Shown: in pieces, positions 1 to 5,479 of the stretch
Numbering within the stretch: position 1 is the first letter of the stretch
How the letters are laid out: each line of letters begins with the position of its first letter
NCBI GenBank assembly: GCA_022840405.1
Contig: JALHJR010000070.1
Span: 1 to 5,772 of the forward strand
Reading direction: 5' to 3'
Source of the DNA: Tepidanaerobacter acetatoxydans_A
GTDB lineage: Bacteria; Bacillota; Thermosediminibacteria; Thermosediminibacterales; Tepidanaerobacteraceae
Length of the DNA stretch: 5,772 nt
Made by a program: the position numbers and the translations under genes
Notes under the pieces: model-generated
Told to the model about the DNA's origin: nothing
Database searches by the model: none
What the model saw: only the letters and a program-made list of their open reading frames with translations

Positions 1-155
1 ATTTATCTGGTGTTTATGGTTTCGATGTAAAATATAAAGGCATCAATTATGAAATTGCCTATACCATAAGTGAGATTGATGGTAAAAAAATTATTGTGCC
101 TCTTGCTGGAACTCGTGCAAACTTTTATGAACAACTAAAGCGATATATTAAATAG
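1..155 (+). CDS. RelE/ParE-family toxin, C-terminal 50 residues (5' end outside window)
   Basis: The open frame enters at the left edge (first full codon at base 3) and ends with TAG at 153-155. It encodes 50 residues beginning LSGVYGFDVKYKG and containing the motif AGTRANFYEQLKRYIK. The pattern of a beta strand (YEIAYTI), a second strand (KKIIVPLAGT) and a final NFYEQLKRY helix is what I know from the C-termini of RelE/ParE-type ribosome-dependent mRNA interferases of type II toxin-antitoxin modules. The antitoxin would normally sit upstream, outside the window. An inverted copy ends the window at 5618-5772. Compared with it, this copy has Pro for Leu (base 100) and Ala for Glu (base 118, GTRAN versus GTREN). 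Both changes are non-synonymous, so this copy may be drifting. Family assignment is moderate because only the tail is visible. Confidence 0.7.
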   Translation, partial: LSGVYGFDVKYKGINYEIAYTISEIDGKKIIVPLAGTRANFYEQLKRYIK

Positions 156-178
156 CTCTCAAAAGAAGGCTATTTTTT
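150..178 (+). terminator. Rho-independent terminator of left toxin copy
   Basis: The stem AAATAGC (150-156) pairs with GCTATTT (169-175). It extends inward as TCTC/GAAG with one C-A mismatch around an AAAA loop, and runs into TTTTTT. The hairpin begins inside the last codon and stop of the toxin gene. The inverted copy at the other end keeps the hairpin but carries its single mismatch at a different position. Confidence 0.7.
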
Positions 179-227
179 CTATACCCCCTATGGAATTTTG
201 CGAATTCTTACAGACCGTTTTAGCCTG

Positions 228-256
228 TGTGAATATCAAGATGTAAAGCCTGACCC
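228..256. repeat. Repeat-like phrase with TGTAAAGCCTGACCCC
   Basis: The stretch around 242-256 reads TGTAAAGCCTGACCCC. It resembles the GACTGACCCC element at 5174-5182 and the CAGGCACC elements elsewhere in this window. I read it as another scrap of the same class of dispersed short repeat. Bases 190-280 otherwise hold no gene that I can support. Confidence 0.35.
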
Positions 257-282
257 CTTATATGGCCTATAGTTGTTTGGTT

Positions 283-321
283 AAAAAAAGAAGAACCAAC
301 CGGTTAAGGTTGGTCCTTCTT
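283..321 (-). terminator. Rho-independent terminator for minus-strand transcription (SLH remnant/chemoreceptor)
   Basis: Arms at 288-301 and 308-321 (core CCAACC/GGTTGG, outer AAGAAG/CTTCTT, one A-C mismatch) enclose a 6-base loop. On the minus strand the stem is followed directly by a run of seven T (A tract at 283-289). It lies about 80 bases beyond the stop of the SLH open frame and is the natural end of the minus-strand transcript coming from the chemoreceptor side. Confidence 0.8.
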
Positions 322-358
322 GTGTGTCATTCACTTAATAAGAATAAGTATATGAGTG

Positions 359-371
359 AGTGCCTGACACC
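359..371. repeat. REP-like palindromic element (GTGCCTGACACC)
   Basis: GTGCCTGACACC at 360-371 is the reverse complement of the GGTGTCAGGCAC core found at 1289-1301 and 3471-3483. It lies just downstream of the SLH frame, between its stop and the terminator. It is short and carries none of the flanking GGGCG seen in the other copies. Confidence 0.5.
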
Positions 372-398
372 ATTATTCATTATTAATATTGTAATTTT

Positions 399-1229
399 CT
401 ACATTTCTATATCAGGATTAATTAATTCTAACCATCTTTCACTTCCATCTTCTAACCTCTCGTAGATGTGGCTATTAATCGCCTCTTCAAAAGCCTCGTA
501 ATACCATTTATCTTCATATAAATCGTCATACTTTTTTCGATTTGGCAGCATGTTTTCCCTTCTTACTTTTCGCCCTAAAACTTTGTTTATTAAATTAACT
601 ACTTCTGCCCTTTTAATAAAATTATCCGGTTTAAAGGTGCCATCCGGGTAACCATTTATCCAGCCTTTTTCAACGGCTGAATCTATATATTTTTCTACCC
701 AATGACCTTTTACATCTGCAAAAGCGCTGCTCTCTCTTTCTTCTAATTTATCAAATCGGGATACGATAGCAGCTAACTCAGCTCTTGTTATATACTTATT
801 TGGTTTAAAAGTGTTATCAGGATAACCCAATATTATATTTCCTTTTGCCAGAGTTGATATATGCTTGTTGCACCAAATATTTGGCTCTACATCAGTAAAA
901 TTATTTTCATAGGATTTAATTGTTTCTCGATATTCCGGACCTAATAATCGGAAAAAAATCGCCGCAACTTCTCCCCTGGTTATATTATTTTCCGGTCGAA
1001 CAGTATTATCTTCGTACCCTATAATATACGCAAAATGATCTTCTTTATTTAATTTAGGTTCAAGCTCAACTAAATTTGATTTTTTATGCCTTGATTTTTT
1101 AGAGCTGTGCGGTTCAGGTTTATTAGGCTCTGGTGGTTCAGGTTCGGATTCTTGAGGAAATTCATGTGCCCCTATATCTACAATTTCATTGCATATCTTG
1201 GGATTTCCCAATACATCATATACAATACC
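399..1229 (-). pseudogene. Truncated S-layer homology surface protein: beta-helix tail, linker and three SLH domains
   Basis: The frame runs from a TAG at 1230-1232 to the stop at 399-401. Its only available start is a TTG at 1209-1211 with no Shine-Dalgarno sequence. The first residues (GIVYDVLGNPKIC, then VDIGAHEF) match the ending typical of choice-of-anchor-Q beta-helix surface proteins (DGNPRI...VDIGAYEF). A Pro/Glu-rich linker follows (residues 20-35 from the TTG), then a basic stretch. Three SLH domains lie at about 57-100, 105-155 and 163-212, with ITRGEVAAIFFRLL, ITRAELAAIVSRF and IKRAEVVNLINKVLG and GYPDGTFKP-type turns. A roughly 55-residue tail ends the protein. SLH triplets hold exported proteins on pyruvylated secondary cell wall polymers. 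The signal peptide and the whole passenger are missing, and the frame is interrupted exactly where the repeat at 1235 begins. I infer a 3' fragment of a once larger gene, possibly transcribed from the chemoreceptor but probably not translated or exported. The domain assignment is secure. Confidence 0.85.
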
Positions 1230-1234
1230 CTAGA

Positions 1235-1275
1235 GAACACAAGAGAACCGTCCCCTTGTGTTCCACCCTTGTGTT
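1235..1275. repeat. REP-like hairpin with GAACCGTCCCC core
   Basis: GAACACAAG (1235-1243) and CTTGTGTTC (1255-1263) form a perfect 9-base inverted repeat around AGAACCGTCCC. A second CCCTTGTGTTC follows at 1265-1275. A close relative is at 5529-5580 (CACAAAAGAACCGTCCCC). The element sits exactly at the broken 5' end of the SLH fragment. Confidence 0.7.
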
Positions 1276-1283
1276 CTGTTCAT

Positions 1284-1301
1284 CGGGCGGTGTCAGGCAC
1301 C
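1284..1301. repeat. REP-like element CGGGCGGTGTCAGGCACC
   Basis: This is an imperfect palindrome (GGTG/CACC arms around TCAGG) preceded by CGGGC. The same 17 bases, from GGGC through CACC, recur at 3467-3483, and a variant is at 3777-3794. It lies 15 bases downstream of the chemoreceptor stop. Confidence 0.7.
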
Positions 1302-1316
1302 ATTATCTTCCATTTC

Positions 1317-3329
1317 TCACATTTTTATCTCTGCTACAAGTATTTGAAGTTCTTCTGCAAGCATTGCTAAACTCCCACTTGCTGATGCTATCTCTTCCAT
1401 AGAGGCTGCCTGTTCTTCTGTTGCTGCTGATACATTTTGTATGTTTTCTGCTATTCCTCTAGATTTGTTTTCTATAGAAGTTACAGAACCAACTACATCT
1501 TCTGTTCCTTCTGCTACTTGGTTTATGGCTTTGGATATGTTTTGTATTTGTTTGGATATTTCGTCTATGGAGTCTATGATTGCTATAAATGTTTCTTTTG
1601 TTTCGTCTATGGTTGCTAGTCCTTTGTCTACTTCTTCTTTGCTCATGTTCATGTTTTCATTTGCTTCGTCTATTATACTTTGATTTTTCTTTATTATTTC
1701 ATATATGTCTTCTGTGGAGTTCTGTACTTCTCCTGCTAGTTTCCTTATCTCCTCTGCTACTACCGCAAATCCTCTCCCTGTTTCTCCTGCTCTTGCTGCT
1801 TCTATTGCTGCATTTAGTGCAAGTAAGTTGGTTTGTTCTGCGACATTTTGTATAACTTGAATTATGCTGTCCATCTCTTTGGAACTGTTGTCTACATCTA
1901 CTAGGGATGTTTGTACTTTTCCGGTACTTTTGACTATATTGTTCATCTGGGATATGACATTTTCTATATTATGCCTTCCTTCATCAGAAATGCTTGATAC
2001 TTCTTGACTTAAGTTGCTTATTTCTTCTGCGTTTGATGATATTTCTTGAATTTGAGCTGAGATTTCTTCTACTGCTGATACAACGTTTAATATATCCTTC
2101 TGCTGTTCTTCTGAGTCAGCAGCTATTTCGCTGGCTGATTCTGCTACACTGCCACTTGCTGCTGCTGCTTCTTCGGATACTGCTGTTAGTTCTTCCGAGG
2201 ATGAAGCAACTTGTTCTGAGGATTCTTTTATTTTTTTTGCAAAATCTCTTAATGTGTTTATTATGGATTGGAAGGATAATGATATTTGACCAATTTCATC
2301 TTTTCTTTTTAGGTCTTTTTCATCTATATCCTCTGTCAAATCTAATTTTTCTATTCTGCTTGCTACTTCTACGGATTCTATAATAGGTTTAGATATAGAG
2401 TTACCCATCATAGTGGAAAGAATTATTGCAATTATAATTATTATTATACTAATCATTATTAGCCTATTTACTGATTTTTCAAAGGTTTTTAACATCTCAG
2501 CACTAGATATAGCTATTCCTACTTTCCAATTGGTTTCACCCATATCTTCTACAAAAAATACTCTTTCTTTTCCATCATAATCATTTATTCTATTTATTCT
2601 ATTTTTTGTAGCTTTCTCTGTTTCCACTATGTTTTTTAGTTTCCCATCTAATATTTCATTTATGTTTACATAGCCTTTTTCCGGGTCAGGATTAAAGGCT
2701 TCATTTTTGTGAGTTATGATATTTCCTTCTCCATCTATTAAAAATCCATAGGAATCTTTTCCTAAATCACCTAAATCTATATTTGAAGTAACTCCTAGTA
2801 TATAGGATAAATGTATATCTGAAGCTAAAACTCCTACTAGTTTGTTATTTTTTTCAAGAGCTCTAGATATAGTAATTGTAACATCTCCTGTTTTAGCGTC
2901 TATATAAGGAGAAGATATTACTACATCATCAGATCCTTTGGCATTTGTATACCAATCTCTTTCAGTAGGTTTATAATCATCTGGCGGTATCCAACCGCCT
3001 CCTGATATTAAAGAATCATCTGGCAATCCAACATAGTATTCATTGCCTTCATTGATTTCTCCTTGACCACTTAAATAACCATATACATAATCAAATTCAA
3101 AATTGTCATTGTATAAAAGAGCATCTGCTATTTCTTTTAAAGAATTTTTTTGCATGCTTAACCATTTATCCAATTCCTTTGCAGTAATTTTAGCTGAATT
3201 TCTTGCATTCTCTTCTATTTCATTTAGAAGCTCTCCTGCTAAAAATTTATAATTTATTAGTGTTGCTGAACAAATACTTACTATACATAAAATACATGTA
3301 AATAAAATTATTTTCGTTTTGATTTTCAT
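1317..3329 (-). CDS. Methyl-accepting chemotaxis protein with amino-acid-type dCache sensor
   Basis: This is a 670-residue transmembrane chemoreceptor. It should bind a ligand outside the cell and control CheA/CheW kinase activity, and so swimming behaviour. Visible parts in order: TM1 at about 6-25; an extracellular dCache_1 domain at about 30-286; TM2 at about 290-309 (LIMISIIIIIIAIIL); HAMP at about 310-362; and a coiled-coil signalling domain to the end with the conserved hairpin tip near 490-530 (EQTNLLALNAAIEAARAGE, GRGFAVVAEEIRKLA). The sensor has Y119, R124, W126, Y127, Y142, D144 and D171, the spacing of the amino-acid-binding dCache signature known from PctA-type receptors, so an amino acid ligand is likely. 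No C-terminal CheR-docking pentapeptide is seen. The ATG at 3327-3329 is chosen because GAGGAGG at 3338-3344 lies 8 bases upstream. The frame stays open to a GTG at 3480-3482, but that start lies inside a repeat. No other chemotaxis gene is in the window. Confidence 0.95.
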   Translation of the reverse strand: MKIKTKIILFTCILCIVSICSATLINYKFLAGELLNEIEENARNSAKITAKELDKWLSMQKNSLKEIADALLYNDNFEFDYVYGYLSGQGEINEGNEYYVGLPDDSLISGGGWIPPDDYKPTERDWYTNAKGSDDVVISSPYIDAKTGDVTITISRALEKNNKLVGVLASDIHLSYILGVTSNIDLGDLGKDSYGFLIDGEGNIITHKNEAFNPDPEKGYVNINEILDGKLKNIVETEKATKNRINRINDYDGKERVFFVEDMGETNWKVGIAISSAEMLKTFEKSVNRLIMISIIIIIIAIILSTMMGNSISKPIIESVEVASRIEKLDLTEDIDEKDLKRKDEIGQISLSFQSIINTLRDFAKKIKESSEQVASSSEELTAVSEEAAAASGSVAESASEIAADSEEQQKDILNVVSAVEEISAQIQEISSNAEEISNLSQEVSSISDEGRHNIENVISQMNNIVKSTGKVQTSLVDVDNSSKEMDSIIQVIQNVAEQTNLLALNAAIEAARAGETGRGFAVVAEEIRKLAGEVQNSTEDIYEIIKKNQSIIDEANENMNMSKEEVDKGLATIDETKETFIAIIDSIDEISKQIQNISKAINQVAEGTEDVVGSVTSIENKSRGIAENIQNVSAATEEQAASMEEIASASGSLAMLAEELQILVAEIKM

Positions 3330-3440
3330 ATAAATTGCCTCCTCTATGGATTGCTTTGTTGTTTTCATGCAACTTACAAGTAAGCTAGCAGTTATGATAA
3401 GAATAACTATTAAAATTTTTGTCCAAACCAGATACCTCCT
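3330..3440 (-). other. In-frame leader with lipobox-like peptide and its own Shine-Dalgarno, no normal start codon
   Basis: Upstream of the chemoreceptor and in the same frame, the minus strand reads LVWTKILIVILIITAS followed by LLVSC and a short polar stretch. This is a hydrophobic segment with an [L][V][S][C] lipobox, the look of a lipoprotein signal peptide. AGGAGG at 3435-3440 lies at a ribosome-binding distance upstream, but only CTG (3429-3431) or an out-of-frame TTG is available as a start. It could be the 5' scrap of a lost lipoprotein gene, a weakly translated leader peptide coupled to the receptor, or chance. There are too few residues to decide. Confidence 0.4.
3338..3344 (-). promoter_or_regulatory. 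Ribosome binding site that fixes the chemoreceptor start
   Basis: On the minus strand GAGGAGG is followed by 8 bases and ATG at 3329. It decides the start against the longer open frame that runs 51 codons further upstream, where the same bases would be read as the Glu-Glu of IEEAIY. Confidence 0.85.
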
Positions 3441-3466
3441 AAACTTTATTTTTTTTCCTAAAATCC

Positions 3467-3510
3467 GGGCGGTGTCAGGCACCTTTGCGAGGGGAGATAT
3501 TTTTCTCCCC
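3467..3510. repeat. REP-like element plus GGGGAG/CTCCCC hairpin
   Basis: GGGCGGTGTCAGGCACC (3467-3483) is followed by TTTGCGA and a stem GGGGAG (3491-3496)/CTCCCC (3505-3510) around an AT-rich loop. The same two-part architecture recurs at 3777-3823. This element separates the putative promoter near 3544-3572 from the chemoreceptor leader. Confidence 0.7.
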
Positions 3511-3543
3511 CGAGTTTGCTAATTAATTAACTTTCATAGGTAA

Positions 3544-3572
3544 ATTATAACATATTTTTGATAAGATTTAAT
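3544..3572 (-). promoter_or_regulatory. Possible promoter of the chemoreceptor gene
   Basis: A perfect TATAAT on the minus strand (3549 down to 3544) has only a poor -35 (ATTAAA, 3572-3567) at 17 bases. A transcript from here would run through the repeat hairpin at 3491-3510 before reaching the gene. I see no convincing SigD-type (TAAA plus GCCGATAA) flagellar promoter; TAAA and GCTGAATAT at about 3575-3596 (TAAA 3593-3596) are spaced too closely. Confidence 0.35.
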
Positions 3573-3684
3573 ATTCAGCTTGCAATCGTAAATTTAATTT
3601 GTAGAAAGTTTTGAGGTTAAACGTGGGAAGATATGTGGCTGGCTGTAGAATTAAGATTCTTGAGCAAATCCGCGAACAGAAAAA
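3573..3684. other. Non-coding stretch between chemoreceptor promoter and terminator
   Basis: No open frame here has a ribosome binding site or recognisable protein. A short frame running right from 3611 crosses both the terminator and the repeat at 3777, so I do not accept it. The bases between 3600 and 3680 look more GC-rich and could be an old coding scrap, but I cannot name it. Confidence 0.4.
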
Positions 3685-3729
3685 AGACACCTTACAAGTA
3701 TATCTACCTGTGAGGTGTCTGTATTTTTT
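3680..3729. terminator. Bidirectional Rho-independent terminator
   Basis: AGACACCTTACA (3685-3696) pairs with TGTGAGGTGTCT (3709-3720), with a single G-T wobble. An added GTA/TAC closes a small loop. A run of A lies on the left (3680-3685) and TATTTTTT on the right (3722-3729), so the hairpin is followed by T in both directions. On the minus strand it ends the transcript of the HTH-peptidase gene (stop at 3863). No plus-strand gene that would use the other side remains. Confidence 0.8.
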
Positions 3730-3776
3730 AGCTCAAACCTCGCTGGTTACCGCGTCCATCCGTTTTCGACAAAATT

Positions 3777-3857
3777 CGGGCGGTGCCAGGCATCTTTGCG
3801 AGTGGGAGGCTTTTCTCCCTCCCTTAAGCTTGTTCCCTTTGTGTGGGTGAACAGGAA
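3777..3857. repeat. REP-like element, variant copy, with adjacent hairpins
   Basis: CGGGCGGTGCCAGGCATC (3777-3794) then TTTGCGA and GGGAG (3804-3808)/CTCCC (3815-3819) reproduce the 3467-3510 element with a few substitutions. Further right, TGTTC and GAACA around 3831-3855 form a third small inverted repeat containing TTTGTGTGGG. The array occupies the gap between the HTH-peptidase stop (3863) and its terminator. Confidence 0.65.
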
Positions 3858-3862
3858 TTTAA

Positions 3863-4942
3863 CTAACAATTCACTATCTTAAAAGACGGTTTTAAATCAT
3901 TATGATACTGATATCCTATTAAATCATCATGCTGTAATCTCCCTAAAAGTATACACGGGGCTATGCCTATCTTATGGGAATAATTTACTATCTGTGTTTT
4001 ATCTGTATAATCATATCCTTCAATGAAATTTCTATACTGTTCTTCTGAAATTAAATAATTATTGGCTAATTCATTCGCTTCATCTTCTTCACTTTCATTA
4101 TCAAAACTAATATGAAATTCATTGCTTGAGTGATTAATTAAATGAGCTAATTCATGGAAAAATGTAAACCAAAATACATCTGCCCTTTTCCCTCTTACGC
4201 TTAATGCAATTATCGCTTTATTATTCCTCCATATAGTTGCTCCGCATATATAAGTCTTGGGAAGATAGGGCACTAGAACTAAAGCTACGCCACATTCAGC
4301 GCATAGCCTTTTCATTTCCGGATAAAAGTCTGCGGCGTCTTTTAGTGTCAATTCTCTAAAGGTAGTAATTAGACTTTTTAACTTTCTTCTATTAAATTTC
4401 CTCACTTTCACATTTAAACCTTCTAGCTCTGCTTTTCTAAGCCATGCCAATACTCCAAAGTCAGATATTTCTCTTATTTGTTTATGTGTTCTAAAAGCCA
4501 CAACATATGAAGGCTTTATTAAATATAACTCAGCAACACCAAAAAAGTTTCTGCAATTAAACACTTTTTCTATTCTATCATTGGTTTCTTTTACCCATCC
4601 AAATTCACTCATTTCCTTGTATGGTATCTCTTTTAAGATTTCTAAATCTCTATCTAATTTTGCTTGTTTTTCTAATCTAGCTTTATTCAACTGATAATTA
4701 GTTTCTAGGTTCATCCAAAATTGTGCACTAGGTCCTATAACTGCTTCTAACTTCAGGGCTGTATCGTAGGTGATGGGAGCATTACCATTAATAATATTAC
4801 TTAAATGTTTCGGCGTTATATTTAACCTTGCTGATAATTGTTTTTGATTCATTCCTAAAAACTTCATATTTTCCTTTATAGTCTCTCCTGGCGGAATTGC
4901 AACAGTAGGCATAAAATCATTATTATCTTTTTTGTTTACCAT
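3863..4942 (-). CDS. HigA-like HTH regulator fused to ImmA/IrrE-type zinc peptidase
   Basis: This is a 359-residue soluble two-domain protein. Residues 17-75 (IPPGETIKENMKFLGMNQ, then SARLNITPKHLSNIINGN) are an XRE helix-turn-helix of the HigA/VapI antitoxin type. Residues about 130-300 are an ImmA/IrrE metallopeptidase: H263, E264 and H267 in FFHELAHLIN form the HExxH zinc site, and the acidic run at 283-288 before AN supplies the likely third ligand. Relatives bind DNA through the HTH and cleave a partner repressor or antitoxin, as ImmA cleaves ImmR in ICEBs1 and IrrE cleaves DdrO. The target here is unknown. No HigB toxin gene is adjacent, so this appears to be a stand-alone gene. The ATG at 4940-4942 has AGGAGGTGA at 4952-4960, with GGAGG 12 bases away, slightly long. 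Promoter and palindrome lie upstream and a terminator lies at 3680-3729. It is complete, with an intact active site. Confidence 0.93.
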   Translation of the reverse strand: MVNKKDNNDFMPTVAIPPGETIKENMKFLGMNQKQLSARLNITPKHLSNIINGNAPITYDTALKLEAVIGPSAQFWMNLETNYQLNKARLEKQAKLDRDLEILKEIPYKEMSEFGWVKETNDRIEKVFNCRNFFGVAELYLIKPSYVVAFRTHKQIREISDFGVLAWLRKAELEGLNVKVRKFNRRKLKSLITTFRELTLKDAADFYPEMKRLCAECGVALVLVPYLPKTYICGATIWRNNKAIIALSVRGKRADVFWFTFFHELAHLINHSSNEFHISFDNESEEDEANELANNYLISEEQYRNFIEGYDYTDKTQIVNYSHKIGIAPCILLGRLQHDDLIGYQYHNDLKPSFKIVNC

Positions 4943-4951
4943 GGTAATCCG

Positions 4952-4960
4952 TCACCTCCT
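4952..4960 (-). promoter_or_regulatory. Ribosome binding site of the HTH-peptidase gene
   Basis: AGGAGGTGA on the minus strand is a near-perfect anti-16S match. It is 12 bases from the GGAGG core to the ATG at 4942. The next ATG (codon 11) has no such site. Confidence 0.8.
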
Positions 4961-4987
4961 TGTATATTATCATTCCCCCAAAGTCAA
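4961..4987 (-). promoter_or_regulatory. Alternative weak promoter close to the HTH-peptidase start
   Basis: TTGACT (4987-4982) and TATACA (4966-4961) are separated by 15 bases, shorter than ideal. Transcription would begin inside the ribosome binding site. I consider the promoter at 5047-5075 more likely. Confidence 0.25.
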
Positions 4988-4994
4988 TTTTTTA

Positions 4995-5011
4995 TTAACC
5001 TATTAGGTTAA
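4995..5011. promoter_or_regulatory. Perfect palindrome TTAACCTATTAGGTTAA, candidate operator
   Basis: Eight-base arms TTAACCTA/TAGGTTAA surround a single central base. It lies about 53 bases before the start codon and about 30 bases after the expected transcription start of the HTH-peptidase gene. A short dyad placed between promoter and gene is the usual arrangement for autoregulating XRE/HigA-type repressors. That this gene's product binds here is inference. Confidence 0.6.
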
Positions 5012-5046
5012 TTTTTGATTGTTTTTAAAAATAACGGTGTAATGAT

Positions 5047-5075
5047 AATATACTAGTAAATAACATATATTTCAA
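5047..5075 (-). promoter_or_regulatory. SigA-type promoter of the HTH-peptidase gene
   Basis: TTGAAA (5075-5070), a spacer of exactly 17 bases and TATATT (5052-5047) form a good housekeeping promoter. The start point should be near 5040, giving a leader of about 95 bases that contains the palindrome at 4995-5011. Confidence 0.65.
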
Positions 5076-5115
5076 ACAAAATGCTTTTTTCAGGCATAGA
5101 AAAAGCCCTAGAGAT

Positions 5116-5253
5116 TTAATCCCCCAAGGACTTATCAAGAATGCTGTGTTTTTTACTCGAATAGCACAGAGGGACTGACCCCTTGTGTTGCGCTTTTTCT
5201 ATTCGGGCAGTTTTTAGGACGCTGCCAAGCCTGTCGATGTTATTAAGTTCCAT
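5116..5253 (-). pseudogene. Truncated XRE-type HTH regulator (first ~20 codons) running into a repeat
   Basis: GGAGGTG at 5259-5265 sits 7 bases before an ATG at 5251-5253, an excellent start. The first 20 codons (MELNNIDRLGSVLKTARIEK) match helix 1 of XRE/HipB-like regulators of the type LGxVLKxAR. The expected continuation (GLTQxxLA, the recognition helix) is absent. From about codon 22 the frame reads through the repeat at 5164-5190 (QHKGSVPLC) and then ends at 5116-5118 after 45 codons in all. I interpret it as a genuine 5' gene end whose remainder was lost at the repeat, leaving translation signals but no working DNA-binding domain. HipB-like identity is suggestive only, from about 20 residues. 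Confidence 0.6.
5164..5190. repeat. REP-like element with GGGACTGACCCC core
   Basis: CACAGAGGG and CCCCTTGTG form imperfect arms (7 of 9 pairing) around ACTGA. The element shares the CACAAG/CTTGTG ends of the elements at 1235 and 5529. It marks the truncation point of the HTH fragment. Confidence 0.6.
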
Positions 5254-5398
5254 CAGTTCACCTCCAATAACAGTTTATAGTTCCTGTTTGGATAGTGAAG
5301 CGATTTGATGGAGCTATATTAGCAGGAGTTGTCAGTGCTTATTGACTAAAAAATGATACATTTATAAGTCTTATATAACTTTATGTAGACTCACCAAA
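5254..5398. other. Upstream region of truncated HTH gene; otherwise no gene seen
   Basis: It holds the ribosome binding site and possible promoter of the truncated HTH gene. On the plus strand a short frame ends at about 5343 (GAILAGVVSAY then stop) but has no start or ribosome binding site, because it opens at a stop at 5268. I do not call it a gene. Confidence 0.4.
5370..5397 (-). promoter_or_regulatory. Possible promoter of the truncated HTH gene
   Basis: TTGGTG (5397-5392), a 16-base spacer and TATAAG (5375-5370) lie about 115 bases upstream of the ATG at 5253. The site is moderately convincing and lies immediately downstream of the terminator hairpin at 5400-5468. Confidence 0.4.
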
Positions 5399-5399
5399 T

Positions 5400-5468
5400 A
5401 AAAAAACACAAGTTTGGCGGGTCTGTCATCATGCCTAAATGACCATAATGAAAATCCCACCAGACTTG
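5400..5468 (-). terminator. Long-armed terminator hairpin with nested inner stem
   Basis: Arms CAAGTTTGGCGGG (5409-5421) and CCCACCAGACTTG (5456-5468) pair over 13 positions, with one U-G and one mismatch. The loop contains a second stem, GTCAT (5425-5429)/ATGAC (5439-5443). On the minus strand the structure is followed by TG and seven T (A tract 5400-5406). The gene it once ended is not visible. It is immediately beyond the 3' end of the intron remnant. Confidence 0.65.
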
Positions 5469-5479
5469 AAGAACACAAA

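Larger units (their letters stand above)
1..187 (+). repeat. Left arm of window-flanking inverted repeat
   Basis: Bases 1-187 are the reverse complement of 5586-5772 with four mismatches (left-arm positions 100, 118, 167 and 171) and no gaps. Base 1 pairs with the last base of the window. Similarity stops in the C run just after the toxin terminator. It covers the toxin tail and its terminator. Confidence 0.95.

Noticed and set aside
262..465. 67-codon plus-strand frame
   Set aside because: It overlaps the minus-strand terminator and the SLH 3' end, with no ribosome binding site or conserved content.
1994..2383. 129-codon plus-strand frame, very leucine rich
   Set aside because: It is the antisense shadow of the Glu/Ser/Ala-rich chemoreceptor coiled coil.
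3327..3482. GTG at 3480-3482 as the chemoreceptor start (721 residues)
   Set aside because: The codon is inside a REP-like element without a ribosome site, whereas the ATG at 3329 has GAGGAGG at 8 bases and gives a normal receptor N-terminus.
3575..3596. SigD (flagellar) promoter for the chemoreceptor
   Set aside because: TAAA and GCTGAATAT are only 13 bases apart and the -10 match is poor.
3611..3850. 79-codon plus-strand open frame
   Set aside because: It runs through the bidirectional terminator and a REP-like element, has no ribosome binding site and resembles no protein.
5268..5343. Plus-strand peptide ending GAILAGVVSAY
   Set aside because: It has no start codon context, is only 24 codons after a stop and is not recognisable; it could be an old gene tail but cannot be supported.
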